A stretch of 64,000 nucleotides of DNA from Schistosoma haematobium (GCF_000699445.3 NC_067200.1:17738510-17802509); one strand, 5' to 3'. Counted from the stretch's first letter, positions 34,101-41,128 are shown. The notes: generated by a model not told the origin, from the sequence alone. Numbers and translations: made by a program.

Positions 34101-36492
34101 TCTGTTCCTGTTCTTTCCGTCTCGACCTTCTGCTGCCGGACATTCTATTTCTGACTATCATTTATATACTACTCATATCGATATAAGTAGTACACACCAC
34201 AACTGCATTAGAAATCAATAGATGACGTAATCAGATAGTGATTCGATACTTCACTGATTACATTCAAAGAGCTTACGGTATAGAATTAATGTTTAATAAT
34301 TTAATTATTAAATTATTAAAATAAAGATAGAAATGAATAGATCAGTGGTAATAAGTTTATTAAATTGTATTAAAGAAATAAGAGGATATACATAGTGATT
34401 AATCACTGGAAGGTACCACAATAAGTAAAATCCATTGACAAACTTTACATTTCTATCTTAGTCTAATTATTTCGAATTTACATTAATAAAATTAACTTTA
34501 AGTGAGATCATGTATCAAGCTAATAGATATTTTGACCTACTGGTTTCATTTGGAAAATAACCTATTGTGTGTAATGTTTAAGGTGTAATGTGGCGTCGAG
34601 TCGTGGTTGACAATGATCAGTACTACAGGAAGACTACGTGCCAGTTAACCGATAAGATCCCCCGTAGGCCAAATATCAGAAAGCATTTGATGGCTGTAGT
34701 CGAGATGTATCTGTTGCCGATCTCGTGGTATCGAAAGAATACCGAGATCGTGCCAAAGGGGTAGAAGTGTGGTTACTGAGCGTAACCGAATTCGTGCAAG
34801 GTCACAATCAAAAGAAGAATGTATGTGTTTTGGTACAGTTAAACCAACAAGTACGGTAAAACAATACGTGGTGCAATCGGTTATAATAACAATTGTCTCC
34901 ATTACACCAATCGCGTTCTCTTAATAAAAGTAGGTCACTACAAAGGTTCCTGGAATAATATAAAACATATATAAACTATTTAGTAGCTTTCACATATTAT
35001 TTTAGTAATTACAAGCTTTAAAGGCTTTTCATTTACAGATTTAGTCAATGATATGCCAAAAAATCTAGACAGTTTCAAGATTTATCATGAAAGTAATTTT
35101 ATAGTGTATAGAATAGGCATGAAGAAGCTATCTACATTGTCATCACTTCGACAGTGAACCTGATTTACAAACTAAGTAGGTTTATCATTAATAATATGGG
35201 CGGAGATGGATGGTGGCGAGCAGTGGGATACAGGAAGTGCGTTTCGTCTTATTTGGGATTCGTCAACTGGATGCACCTGCATTCCAGAGTTGATGTTCAC
35301 TCCAGGACTTGATAACGCGGTGGCGTTTAAACCGAACGATATTGAGCTTGAGTCCCAACTCTGGGATGCAAGTACATCCAGCTGAAGAGTCCTAAATAAG
35401 GCAAAACATGCATCCTGGATTCCACTGCTAGCTACCATCCGTCTTTACTTAAAAAGTTTAAATAAGTAATAACATAAACTGAATATGTTTTACTTTATTA
35501 ATTTGAATGTAAAAAAGCATACACTGAAACAAATCTATAACTAATACACATGACGCCAAGAGTTATAAAAGTTGAGATACAATCAAAATCATAGAATATG
35601 TAAATTCACATGGTATTATTTGCTTGAATCTTCCCATTGATGTTTAGCACTACAATTGATCAGTCTCTTGTAGCCATATATGCATATGTGTAAAAAGGGA
35701 GGAAATGCGCTTTCTGGATTCCTCTGTTAGACACTATTCATAGAATATGTAAGTCAATAGCCTTTGTGTATTCCACATTGTAGCATTATATTTATCTCAA
35801 TAATCTTATTGTTTTGTATCTTTCTTTTTTTTCTCTAGATATCATTCAATGAAGAGATTCGATCACAACGTTTTCTTAATTGTGATGGTATAAAAACAGG
35901 CAGTTTACAAGAATTTTTAATAACCATCGGTTTACCTATGTATATAAATCATATATTACATTATAATAGTATAACTACAAATATTAATAATAATAATAAT
36001 AATAATAATCATAGGTGTTTACTAATGACACCGGCAGATTTACTTAATATGTCCAATTGTCAATTACAAGAGAAATTTAATTTTCTACCTATTCATATAC
36101 AATGGCTTCGTCAAGAAGCATCAGTTATTCCATGGATATTATTAAATCAAACAAATTCAACAAAATATTCCACAATGAATTATACAACAAATAATATATA
36201 TAGTTTACCACGTACATCAATAACAAATCATTGTTGTCGAAGAAGTTCATCTCAATTAAGAAAATTACAACAATATCAACAATCTCCATCACAACCATCA
36301 CCACAATCACCACAATCACCACCACCACCACCACCAACATCACAACAACAACAACAACAGAAGCGTCCAACAACATCAACTCAATCATTCATTAATCATT
36401 GTCAACATCATCAATTACAAGATTATCATGAAGGACATGAACAATCCGATGATAATTTCATTAATTTAGAACATCTTGTTGATAAAGTTTAA
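12976..36492 (+). CDS. SASH1: SASH1/SASH3-family SAM-domain adaptor, nine coding exons
   Basis: Joined coding exons: 12976-13084, 18890-19377, 22663-22816, 24923-25169, 26515-26660, 28061-28095, 29256-29651, 32556-32687, 35839-36492. All introns are GT-AG and the phases agree, giving 2361 nt (786 residues plus stop). Domains: SAM1 at about residues 185-246, split by intron 2; DSGISSGTD after it; the SASH block KLNAEHIDLTQPPYSDE at 509-525, followed by NIPLRLIQRY and the rest of exon 8; SAM2 at about 591-672, starting SLQEFLITIGLPMY. From memory of vertebrate SASH1, the SASH block and SAM2 start align closely and in the same order. Family members are cytoplasmic scaffold/adaptor proteins with an SH3 domain before SAM1; no SH3 is encoded here. 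SAM2 carries a poly-Asn insertion and the C-terminus is low complexity (Gln, Pro, Ser). The family call is firm; which paralogue it represents is not. Confidence 0.88.
13554..13835 (+). CDS. 93-residue basic open frame, hypothetical
   Basis: ATG to TAA, reading MSINRISYPGAFLKNVQPFV near the start and a basic tail RQNRPRRKKRKLVEIICAE. An AATAAA overlaps the stop region and is followed by an AAT-rich tract, like the 3' end of a processed copy. It lies in intron 1 of the SASH-like gene, same strand. No family recognised. The basic run resembles a nuclear localisation signal, but that is only composition. Confidence 0.3.
   Translation: MSINRISYPGAFLKNVQPFVVKVTKNSIRDNVVAGNIQRKECTIFRCSFTGLLTSNWRSPNIYRQNRPRRKKRKLVEIICAENSILCQKYNIE
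14127..14492. repeat. inverted pair of family-B hammerhead SINEs
   Basis: 14127-14235 is a - strand tail plus hammerhead; 14250-14492 is a + unit with tRNA-like head. Both ribozyme cores carry damaging changes (AAAA for GAAA on -, CTTAGGA on +). Confidence 0.7.
14875..15154 (+). mobile_element. Merlin-type MITE with TIRs and near-perfect TSD
   Basis: Left end GGCGGGACTATAATTTACGG; right end reads GGTGGGACTATAAT as reverse complement. Flanks CATATATC (14867-14874) and CATATCTC (15155-15162) match at 7 of 8, in line with the 8-9 bp target duplications of Merlin elements. The ends match those of the transposase-bearing element at 53909-54610. Confidence 0.7.
15155..16004. other. intronic DNA, nothing recognised
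   Basis: SASH-like intron 1; short ATT and TTG runs only. Confidence 0.5.
16005..16104. repeat. compound trinucleotide microsatellite
   Basis: (ATT)n then (AGT)n then (AAT)n, about 100 bp, in SASH-like intron 1. Confidence 0.95.
16601..16864 (+). mobile_element. Merlin-type MITE, older copy
   Basis: Ends GACGAGATTATAATTTATAG and, in reverse complement, AGTGAGACTATAATTTATGA; internal TTTTGGCGTGAAA and GACACTCTCAAGGTCAC shared with 14875-15154 and 30382. No clear target duplication. Confidence 0.65.
17020..17556 (+). repeat. family-B hammerhead SINE, long unit with inverted tail fragment
   Basis: 17020-17060 is an inverted tail piece; from 17140 a full + unit (CTCACCAGTAACTGGCTTTA, GTGGACGGTGGCGC, tRNA-like head, B box GGGTTCGGATCCC, ribozyme region). 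Stem II is broken (AGAGAGAAA), so cleavage is unlikely. Confidence 0.75.
17960..18415. repeat. head-to-head pair of family-A SINEs
   Basis: 17960-18240 on -, 18248-18415 on +. The + copy retains a tRNA-like head (GGTAGCTAAGTGGATAACGC and GGGTTCGAGTCTC). Confidence 0.75.
17982..18030 (-). ncRNA. hammerhead ribozyme, family A, core intact with GUU site
   Basis: Minus strand: helix I ATCCAG/CTGGAT perfect, CTGACGA, stem II GTCCC...GGGC with one wobble, GAAA, and GTT as cleavage triplet (allowed by the NUH rule). Confidence 0.5.
18890..19377 (+). CDS. SASH1: SASH-like exon 2: basic Ser-rich region and first part of SAM1
   Basis: Acceptor tcattttag|CAAGAAAAG completes a Ser codon with exon 1 (phase 1). 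The frame is open for 162 codons to CAG|GTAATT (phase 0). It encodes SSAPTSPNSSDNETPGP, a basic stretch with RKDSRKCFRKITSQTNWRKR, and ends ESTLLCLMQRLGIQ, the first helix of the SAM domain. No SH3 fold signature is visible in this exon, although SASH proteins carry SH3 just before SAM1. Confidence 0.85.
19660..19845 (-). repeat. family-B hammerhead SINE
   Basis: Minus tail and hammerhead with B-box remnant (GGATTCGAACC on +), fused at 19800 to a + orientation tail end (TTTACTAAAATCTCCACAAA). Confidence 0.7.
19715..19764 (-). ncRNA. hammerhead ribozyme, family B
   Basis: Minus strand CTGAGGA, stem II GTCCC ATACCA GGAC, GAAA, CGGCCG, GTC. One helix I mismatch (GCACGG against CAGTGC). Confidence 0.6.
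20407..20458 (-). ncRNA. hammerhead ribozyme, family F, antisense arm
   Basis: Mirror of the + arm: CTGACGA, stem II GTGC...GCAC, GAAA, CCCGGG helix III; cleavage triplet GTT instead of GTC. Confidence 0.55.
20585..20636 (+). ncRNA. hammerhead ribozyme, family F, sense arm
   Basis: CTGACGA at 20595, stem II GTGC CAAGTA GCAC, GAAA at 20616, self-complementary helix III CCCGGG, GTC ending 20627, helix I CTTG/CAGG. All core bases present. Sense to the SASH-like pre-mRNA. Confidence 0.65.
20955..21145 (-). repeat. family-D1 repeat
   Basis: Minus copy of the unit with CTACTTATATCGACATAAGT and GAAATGTAGGAACAATG; compare 34010-34215 and 44670-45005. Confidence 0.6.
21350..21722. repeat. family-A SINE foldback
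   Basis: Upstream part (21350-21480) carries ACTTGGTGTTGTTTTACTTG and GGATTGCAATTGATCAGTCT. Arms 21485-21590 and 21607-21712 are imperfect reverse complements, each with a hammerhead. The minus arm has ACAAG in place of ACGAG and is damaged; the + arm is intact. Confidence 0.8.
21633..21690 (+). ncRNA. hammerhead ribozyme, family A (S-alpha type), intact core
   Basis: CTGATGA at 21648, GTCCCAAATAGGAC stem-loop II, GAAA at 21669, CGCGCG helix III, GTC ending 21680. Helix I ATCTAG/CAGGAT has one mismatch. Sense orientation in SASH-like intron 2. Known hammerheads of schistosome satellite repeats have this layout. Confidence 0.7.
21723..22662. other. intronic DNA, nothing recognised
   Basis: SASH-like intron 2 after the family-A foldback; one G9 run at 22189. 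Confidence 0.5.
22663..22816 (+). CDS. SASH1: SASH-like exon 3: core of SAM1
   Basis: Acceptor ttattgtaatag, donor TTAA|GTAAGT (phase 1). The 51 codons give SVWPCLLEHGVVDVDRLSKL, TRNELIEMGV, then TDAETRATLMTAAQLLTDSW. This fits helices 2-5 of a SAM domain (LxxLTxxEL...GV...R..L..A...L) and aligns to the SASH1 first SAM segment (recalled) including the final LLTAVELL-like helix. Together with exon 2 it completes SAM1. Confidence 0.88.
23245..23465 (+). repeat. family-B SINE, decayed
   Basis: TGGCGTAGAGGTTAAGTG head, AAGGTCTCAAGTTTGATCC B-box remnant, and hammerhead region GTTGATGAGTTCC...GTGAGACG with lost core. Confidence 0.65.
23466..24424. other. intronic DNA, nothing recognised
   Basis: SASH-like intron 3; a stretch at 24140-24290 faintly resembles the LTR-like repeat at 24-300 but not convincingly. 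Confidence 0.4.
24425..24745 (-). repeat. family-B SINE, full length, decayed ribozyme
   Basis: Minus copy including tail, damaged hammerhead (cctcaaaagta), B box GAGATTCGAACC on +, tRNA-like head and GTGGACGGTGG leader. Confidence 0.7.
24923..25169 (+). CDS. SASH1: SASH-like exon 4: linker after SAM1
   Basis: Acceptor caatataaaag|AT completes Asn with exon 3; donor CG|GTAATG leaves phase 2. It encodes a hydrophilic Ser/Asn-rich linker with IHDSGISSGTDITSS, resembling the conserved DSG motif that follows SAM1 in SASH1. An upstream in-frame ATG at 24802 could suggest a separate start, but a hydrophobic intronic stretch precedes the AG and the phase fits the splice. Confidence 0.82.
25170..26514. 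other. SASH-like intron 4
   Basis: No repeat family or exon recognised in 1.3 kb; unusually free of SINEs for this window. Confidence 0.5.
26515..26660 (+). CDS. SASH1: SASH-like exon 5
   Basis: Acceptor ttccttttgcctag|A completes Arg (CG|A) with exon 4; donor AATG|GTAAGT leaves phase 1. It encodes WGYGQQMPTEHNGSVKMTSY and a further hydrophilic stretch. No domain recognised; placed by splice signals and phase. Confidence 0.75.
27350..27880 (+). repeat. family-B SINE, long tandem-like unit
   Basis: Tail, then CTCGTTAGTGACTGGCTTCA leader, tRNA-like head, hammerhead remnant (CTGAAGAGTCC...GAACAAAAC) and second tail. 27454-27770 is almost identical to the reverse complement of 31656-31972. Confidence 0.75.
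28061..28095 (+). CDS. SASH1: SASH-like exon 6, micro-exon of 35 nt
   Basis: Acceptor tttttcatttatag and donor TCA|GTAAGT bound a 35-nt exon reading VSRVFGEIQCQS. It converts phase 1 from exon 5 to phase 0 for exon 7, so it is required for the frame. Very short exons are common in schistosome genes. Placed by splice sites and phase only. Confidence 0.65.
28669..29175 (-). mobile_element. RTE/SR2-type fragment with internal deletion
   Basis: Minus strand 3' end (TTACGCCTGTTACCCTCAT on +) jumps near 28825 from the element's terminal region to the segment encoding YLVSIID-like and FADYLTLLSYAHQQM-like sequence, ending in the SPLLHFLFLLVVDWV-like segment at 29170. Several stops and the deletion make it a dead copy. 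Confidence 0.75.
29256..29651 (+). CDS. SASH1: SASH-like exon 7: linker and start of the conserved SASH block
   Basis: Acceptor ttccaattcatttag, phase 0; open for 132 codons to GAT GAG|GTTAGT. It encodes QKHPVSILRNSRLSRDSQPD, a Gln/Ser/Thr linker, then ILRKKLNAEHIDLTQPPYSD, which matches the strongly conserved SASH1 segment before the second SAM (recalled form KLHAEGIDLTEEPYSD). This is the best single piece of evidence for the family. Confidence 0.87.
29819..29867 (-). ncRNA. hammerhead ribozyme, family B, antisense arm
   Basis: Mirror image of 29932-29980; complete CTGAGGA...GAAA...GTC core. Confidence 0.65.
29932..29980 (+). ncRNA. hammerhead ribozyme, family B, sense arm, intact
   Basis: GCACTG/CAGTGC helix I fully paired, CTGAGGA at 29941, GTCCC GTACTA GGAC stem II, GAAA at 29963, CGGCCG helix III, GTC ending 29974. 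Sense to the SASH-like pre-mRNA in intron 7. Confidence 0.7.
30382..30650 (+). mobile_element. Merlin-type MITE, right end unclear
   Basis: Begins GGCGTGACCTTAATTTATGA; internal TCTCGGATTTTGGCACGAAA and CTGATGTCAGTTTGTGATGA match 16601-16864. Right TIR is degenerate and merges with the open frame at 30625. Confidence 0.55.
30625..30915 (+). other. unexplained 96-codon open frame, GC-richer than its surroundings
   Basis: After TAG at 30622 the frame stays open to TAA at 30913, with no ATG. It reads ITIVDDLCRNDWRPIRVRCE, WCDKLVNVEVTPRGQHLTW, TYQGTIDALKTVRHRGRYYR, and ends INLYFQTDCS. A CxxC pair and balanced composition look protein-like. It starts at the 3' edge of a Merlin-type MITE, so it could be captured or transposon-derived sequence; an alternative last exon of the SASH-like gene is also possible (AG directly before it). 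Not recognised. Confidence 0.35.
31112..31300 (+). repeat. family-B SINE, 3' part
   Basis: B-box remnant GGTACGAGTCC, CTGACGAGTCCCATACTGGGAC with perfect stem II, but AAAA replaces GAAA, so inactive. Confidence 0.65.
31560..31990 (-). repeat. family-B SINE, inverted partner of 27454-27770
   Basis: 31656-31972 matches the + copy 4 kb upstream over 317 bp without indels. About seven differences were counted over the 295 bases from 31656 to 31950, far closer than any other pair of family-B copies here. Confidence 0.8.
31990..32290 (+). repeat. family-B SINE, decayed
   Basis: GTGGACGGTGG-like leader, tRNA-like head AGTAGTCTACAGGTTAGGCG, ribozyme region ACCTCTAAGAAG without a core. Confidence 0.65.
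32556..32687 (+). CDS. SASH1: SASH-like exon 8: second half of the SASH block
   Basis: Acceptor ttttactttacatag, donor GTG|GTATGT; 44 codons in phase 0. TGRANIPLRLIQRYSFETNL aligns to the SASH1 stretch GIPEALVQRYAEDL directly after EEPYSD, so exons 7 and 8 are continuous in the family alignment. Confidence 0.87.
33195..33480 (-). repeat. LTR-like repeat related to the solo LTR at 9119
   Basis: Minus strand carries TTTTATGGTGCGTTGAGGTC, ACATATAAACCCAGTATGTC and TGAAATAAATGATTTGATTC in the same order as the 9119-9479 LTR. Confidence 0.55.
33720..33895 (-). repeat. family-A SINE fragment
   Basis: Minus copy of the upstream part (CCAAGTGAATTT, GATTGATCAATTGTAG); hammerhead missing. Confidence 0.6.
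34010..34215 (-). repeat. family-D1 repeat
   Basis: Contains CTACTCATATCGATATAAGT, a near palindrome seen in other D1 copies, and CAATCGTCTCAGACTTCATT. Confidence 0.6.
34582..34918. repeat. unclassified element with 9-bp terminal inverted repeats
   Basis: Starts GGTGTAATG and ends CATTACACC. GC-richer than its flanks, with internal CACGAGATCGG/CCGATCTCGTG inverted motif. Could be a solo LTR (TGTAATG...CATTACA) or a MITE; no target duplication visible. Confidence 0.4.
35204..35445. repeat. family-A SINE foldback
   Basis: Arms about 35204-35300 and 35345-35443, centre with tRNA-like head (GATAACGCGGTGGCGTTTAA). Both ribozymes damaged: TTGACGA on -, GGCAAAAC for GGACGAAAC on +. Confidence 0.75.
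35615..35745 (+). repeat. family-A SINE fragment
   Basis: CTTCCCATTGATGTTTAGCAC and AATTGATCAGTCTC, then a deletion to the tail. Confidence 0.6.
35839..36492 (+). CDS. SASH1: SASH-like exon 9: second SAM domain and C-terminus
   Basis: Acceptor tctttttttctctag; phase 0; stop TAA at 36490. GSLQEFLITIGLPMY matches the start of SASH1 SAM2 (SVSDWLISIGLPMY, recalled). A poly-Asn stretch (NINNNNNNNNH) then interrupts the domain before LLMTPADLLNMSNCQLQEKF, so SAM2 is divergent or expanded. The tail is low complexity: Gln/Pro/Ser runs, PPPPPP, and His/Gln-rich segments. Confidence 0.85.
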   Translation: MSFNEEIRSQRFLNCDGIKTGSLQEFLITIGLPMYINHILHYNSITTNINNNNNNNNHRCLLMTPADLLNMSNCQLQEKFNFLPIHIQWLRQEASVIPWILLNQTNSTKYSTMNYTTNNIYSLPRTSITNHCCRRSSSQLRKLQQYQQSPSQPSPQSPQSPPPPPPTSQQQQQQKRPTTSTQSFINHCQHHQLQDYHEGHEQSDDNFINLEHLVDKV

Positions 36493-36688
36493 TTAAATTT
36501 ATATAAATATACTTTAGTATTTTTCTTTAATTGATTTAATTCAAGAAGAAAATTAATATGAGACATTTGTATTTAGCTAAATGATGTTTTGTTTTATTAT
36601 TTAAAGACTGGAATTAATCAACATTATTTAGTATTGTGTAAGCATCTCTTTATTATTGAATTCATTCCAGTTATGAGTAAATACTTAA

Positions 36689-36694
36689 AATAAA
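36689..36694 (+). terminator. polyadenylation signal of the SASH-like gene
   Basis: AATAAA about 200 nt after the stop codon, followed within 20 nt by a T-run and a genomic A-run. Fits a short 3'UTR. Confidence 0.6.
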
Positions 36695-36762
36695 GCTTTT
36701 TTTAAAAAAAAAAAATAAGGAATTCACTATCTACATTGTGTTATAGATCAAGTTAGTGAATA

Positions 36763-37075
36763 TGGAGGACCCACCTATGGAGAGTTGGAGAAGCCTCATT
36801 TCAAACCAATGGTGTACATGGGCTCTAAGATCCTAGGGAACCAAATGGTGTATGAATCAATTGTTAGTCACCGGCTACCATATGGACTTCATCTCTTTAC
36901 GTTGCTCCACTACCTTGTGGATTAGATCTTTAGGTCAAAGGCTTGGGGTATAGCCCCTTAAGAAAACCACCTGTTTCGGTTTGGGCACCCTGGCAGTATT
37001 TCAGCCCTCACATAAATCAAATGATTTATGTGGTGCCTTCCTTTTCCAATGTTTATGTGTCTAAACAAATCAGTC
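36763..37075 (-). repeat. family-C interspersed repeat, inverted
   Basis: Reverse complement shows GTGTCTAAAC-like start, GGTGGTTTTC, GCCTTTGACCTAAAGATCTA and AACCAATGGTGTAC; lies 70 bp after the SASH-like poly(A) signal. Confidence 0.65.
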
Positions 37076-37259
37076 AATCAAGTTAGTAATGGTACATTCT
37101 AATAAAGAACTATGTGACATAAATGAAGTCGATTAGGATGATGCAATTAATGTTACCTCAGAGGAACAGACAGATGGTTTGCTTTGGGTTGTGTTGGGTC
37201 CAGTGTGACTGAGCCATAATAACGACAGGAAAGCAATTGTTTAATCTTTCTCAAGTTGG

Positions 37260-37655
37260 ATTATCAGTTGTCTGAACTAGGATCTTGCTCAACCATCCAT
37301 CCATTGTCTGAGGTGGATATCACTCTCCACCCGACACGGATAGGACTCCACTGATCACGGCTTTTCATTATAACTCCAGGAGTTACATCGTGAAGCTATT
37401 CACTAGTGAGCACAAATTTTCTTCAGCATATGGATTTGTGTAGTTTGTAGTATTTTCGTAGTGATCTAGAGGTTAATCGCACAAAGGCGAGACCAAAGGT
37501 CCCATGTTCGAGTCCCACGTGCAAAATCTTGAGTGCGCACTGTGGAATAGTCCAATACTACCAGTACTGTTTAGTGCTTCCAGTTTTTCAATGGCGGTTT
37601 AGTTTACATTGACTAGTGAAAATACCACAATCTCCACAAATCTCCATACCAATAC
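37260..37655. repeat. two family-B SINE pieces, inverted then direct
   Basis: 37260-37430 minus leader region; 37445-37655 + tRNA-like head (GTGATCTAGAGGTTAATCG, ATGTTCGAGTCCC) with a defective ribozyme. Confidence 0.6.
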
Positions 37656-38069
37656 CTTAACTATATTTGAACCGGTGACTTTATTTACCAACTGACACAT
37701 GAACAACTGGTAAGAAGTTAACTCTTATCGGTTCTTGAGCTCTTTACAATTCAGTGGATAAACAAACGGTGGATATAAGATTCAGGTCAATTCTCCAGAA
37801 CACTCAATTCAGTTGTAACCCAAAACTCCTATAATGACAAACTTGAAATATTTGACCACACAGCAACATAATTAGAGAATTAGAATGTATATGTAAAAAC
37901 TAATCCAGAGTAAAAGGGGAGTAACTAATTAGTGATTTATCTTGAATAATAAGGTAGATTGATAACAATTGATCATTCAAACGAAAGTTCAGAAATAAGA
38001 GAATATAAAAATGAAAGTCTACGCATCTCTACAATATAGATATGAATAATAATCCCTCATATGATAAGC

Positions 38070-38185
38070 AAAGATGGATAGTGGCTAGCAGTGGAATCTA
38101 GGAGGCGCATTTAGTTCTATTTGGAACTCGTTAACTGGATGTACCTGTATTGGAAGATACAAGTAAACAATACCAAGTGAATATA
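38070..38185 (-). repeat. family-A SINE fragment
   Basis: GATGGATAGTGGCTAGCAGT and TGGATGTACCTG fused directly to GGAAGATACAAGTAAACAAT, so the head is deleted. Confidence 0.55.
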
Positions 38186-38454
38186 CCTCATATGATAGTT
38201 TCAAAAGTCAAGTTTCCGTACTCTTCATCCCACCATATCAATAAGATAATTAGCATTATATTCAATTTATTCTGTGTAATTAATGCTTACCTGATACATA
38301 GATATCGTTAGTATATTAATTTCAATAACAGTCTAAAAAAAAATATGGTCTGAAGAAAAGTGACGTATGAGTACTGAAACGTTCTATGAAATCGGAACCA
38401 ATAGTGAAACGTAAATAATGGTTTAAAGCTCTGTGTTAGTTGTCAACAAAAAGG

Positions 38455-38735
38455 GTGATTTTAATAGTTGAATTCATGAGTCAATTGAAGCTAGACCACC
38501 TTGGAAAATCTGAAAGCACTGGACGGTCACTGAGCCGACCGGCATTCAACGATGTTAATGTCTACCTTCAACCAGTCCGCGAAGTTACGCCACCGTCCAC
38601 TGTGACCAGTGGAGTTCAATCAGGTCTGTTGTTAGATAGTAACTCACTGATAACAATGGTAGCCTAACTTCAATTGACTCATGAATTCAACTATTAAACT
38701 TACTATAATATTCATAAAACCCCTTCTCTGATTAT
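38455..38735. repeat. rearranged family-B SINE
   Basis: Minus tail and head with the ribozyme deleted at 38525, then + leader and + tail. Confidence 0.6.
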
Positions 38736-38910
38736 AAACAAAAACTGTGTTAAATAAGATAATAATAAGACAAATCGTTGTTGTTGTTGTTACTGTTTTT
38801 CTCTCTAGACAAACAAGACGATGCGGCTAAAACACAAATATTATTTAAGTTAAGAATGAATCTCTATATTGACTGACTGACTAACTGACTAACTGTCTAT
38901 TCCTCTTTAG

Positions 38911-38979
38911 ATAACAATAGATTCAAATCAACAACAAAAATTCAAAGAAAAACTCAATGAAACTTGTCAGTTAATGTAA
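38911..38979 (+). CDS. possible terminal exon, unidentified
   Basis: Pyrimidine-rich acceptor (ctgtctattcctctttag) followed by ITIDSNQQQKFKEKLNETCQ-LM and TAA. A second plausible acceptor (tttctctctag) lies at 38818. Too short to assign. It could be an alternative 3' exon of the SASH-like gene or of an unrecognised gene, or chance. Confidence 0.25.
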   Translation: MTIDSNQQQKFKEKLNETCQLM

Positions 38980-39061
38980 CTATGTATAATTTAATATAAA
39001 CAAAAAGTAGGATTTTTCCTTTTGAATACATAACTTTGTTTTAATAATTCAATATTAGGTG

Positions 39062-39211
39062 GGTGACTGAGTGAGTGAGTGAGTGAGTTAGTGAGTGAGT
39101 GAGTGAGTGAGTGAGTGAGTGAGTGAGTGAGTGAGTGAGTGAGTGAGTGAGTGAGTGAGTGAGTGAGTGAGTGAGTGAGTGAGTGAGTGAGTGAGTGAGT
39201 GAGTGAGTGAG
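39062..39211. repeat. (GTGA)n tetranucleotide array
   Basis: About 150 bp, nearly perfect; open in the minus strand as a Ser-Leu-Thr-His repeat, which is only a by-product. Confidence 0.95.
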
Positions 39212-39489
39212 ATAAAGAGGAAGAGAGAGAGGGGGGAAAATCGTAGACAATCAACTATTCAATTGAATCAAATCTTGATTTGATGAAAAATAAAAAATTT
39301 ACTTCATTGTCATGTATTTAAGTTGTTTAGATAAATTTCTTCTATTATTTCATATAAATCAACTTAGTAACTTGACTTGTAACTTTTCTAAGGTTACTAA
39401 CAGTTTCAAGGTTGAATAAAGGAAGACGGTTGAATACGGAGTCAACAATCCCATGATATAGAAAATGACATAATTATTTACTTAGACTT

Positions 39490-41128
39490 GTTAACACATG
39501 TTGAAGAGCATAGGCCACACATTAACATTCTCTATCAAACTGTGTCTTGAACATTCCTTTACAATTATCTCTAGTTGATATTCATCTTTTTCATATCTGC
39601 TTCCAATTCCCTAAGTGGTGTATTCTTTGGTCTTCCTCTTCTTCATTTCACTTCAGGATGCCAAATTAGTGCTTGCTTGGTGGTGCAATTTTATTATTTC
39701 CTGAATGTGTGTCACATTCACTTACAACGTCTTTTTTTAATCTTCTCCTCAGCTGGAAACTGATTTGTTCTCTCCCACAGCAGGTTGTTGTTGATGATGG
39801 TTGTGATAGTTCTCCAAGTTCCACCTCCCCACAATATAACTAATTGTCTTGACGTCTGTATTGAAATTTCCTACTATGATATTGGTTGACAATTGTTTTG
39901 AGTTCTATGTGTTTATCAATTATAGGAATGCGCTCCTTTACGCCTGCATCAGATCCTCCTTGTTTATCGATTATGCTGACCAGATACGTGAAAGACTCCA
40001 CATCTTTTAGAGAGTCCCCATCATATGTGATTGTGTGTGATAATCTCCGTGTAGCATTTGATGACCTTACTTTTTCGCTTGTGTATGCTGATGCCTACTG
40101 ATGTAGAGGTTACTGTTACACTAATCGTCTTCATCTGTATTTGTTGATGTGCATGGGATAAAAGGATCAGGTCATCTGCGAAGTCCAAATCTTATAGCTG
40201 AGTACAACCCGTCGATTGTATTCCGTGTTTCCCTTTAGATGTGGAGGTCTTCATGCGCCACTTTGCAGGGTAGTCCGTAGTATGAATACCGGATGATGTT
40301 GACAATTTTATCAGCTACCCACTACATTGTGTCCAAGAAAAAGGTTCCATAATGTTCTCCTATCCACACTGTCAAATACTTTCTCTCAATCAATGAAGTT
40401 GATGTAATGTGACGTGTTTCATTCAATTGATTGTTCAACGATGATCCGTAGTGTCGCGATTTGATCTGTTCACGATCTATCCTTACGGAATCCAGTCTGT
40501 TGATCTCGAAGTTGGGTGTCTACTGAATCTTTCATCAGGTTCAACAACACTCTGTTGAAAACCTTTCCTGGTAGCGACCGTAGTGTGATGCCTCTATAGT
40601 TCTCACATTTGCTCGAATCTCCTTTGTTTGATATTCTAATGAAGTATCCTTGTCTCATATTTTCTTCTTTTGTGGATGATTCCTCTGACCTTGCTAGATC
40701 TTTCACGTATTTCTGCTTGTCATCCCTAATGCTCATATTCAATTGCTTGCTTGTTTCTATGTATTCAGCCTGTGCCTTCACTTTCTCTGTTCTTGTTCGA
40801 CTGTTTTTAATTGCTGTCTTCTTATTCTTTCTTTCTTGAATCCTGCTCGGGGTATCGACAGAGACCCATTCCTTATGATGATGCTTCTTGTGGCCCAGCA
40901 CCTCTTGATACGCTGAACTAAGTGCTTCTTTGATCCCTTCTCCAGTTGACCTTCTTAGTAGTTTCTCCTTCTTTCAGTAGATCTTGCAACACATTGAACC
41001 TGTTGTTGAGTGTCATCTTGAATTCGTTGACTTTGCTAGTATCCCGAATGAAGGTTGTAATGAACCATTGTACTGCTGAACCCTTGGTTATCCAGTGTTC
41101 CTTTAGCTTCAGTTTTATGTGCTTGTAG
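39490..41128 (-). mobile_element. RTE/SR2-type retrotransposon, longest fragment, disrupted
   Basis: Minus strand from 41128: the pre-RT region (KLKLKEHW), then HKKHHHKEWVSVDTPSRIQE, RT region ENYRGITLRS and DQQTGFRKDRS, then decayed palm segments to about 39490. Many stops and a large internal deletion in the pre-RT/RT part. No endonuclease domain is attached. Confidence 0.8.

Noticed and set aside
35938..36492. Separate single-exon gene starting at ATG 35938
   Set aside because: The frame is open upstream to the acceptor at 35839 and the SAM2 start lies before this ATG, so it is an internal Met.
39062..39211. Possible CRISPR-like array
   Set aside because: A 4-bp tandem repeat without spacers in a eukaryotic genome.
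38991..39254. Minus-strand frame with repeated SLTH units
   Set aside because: Direct translation of the (GTGA)n microsatellite.
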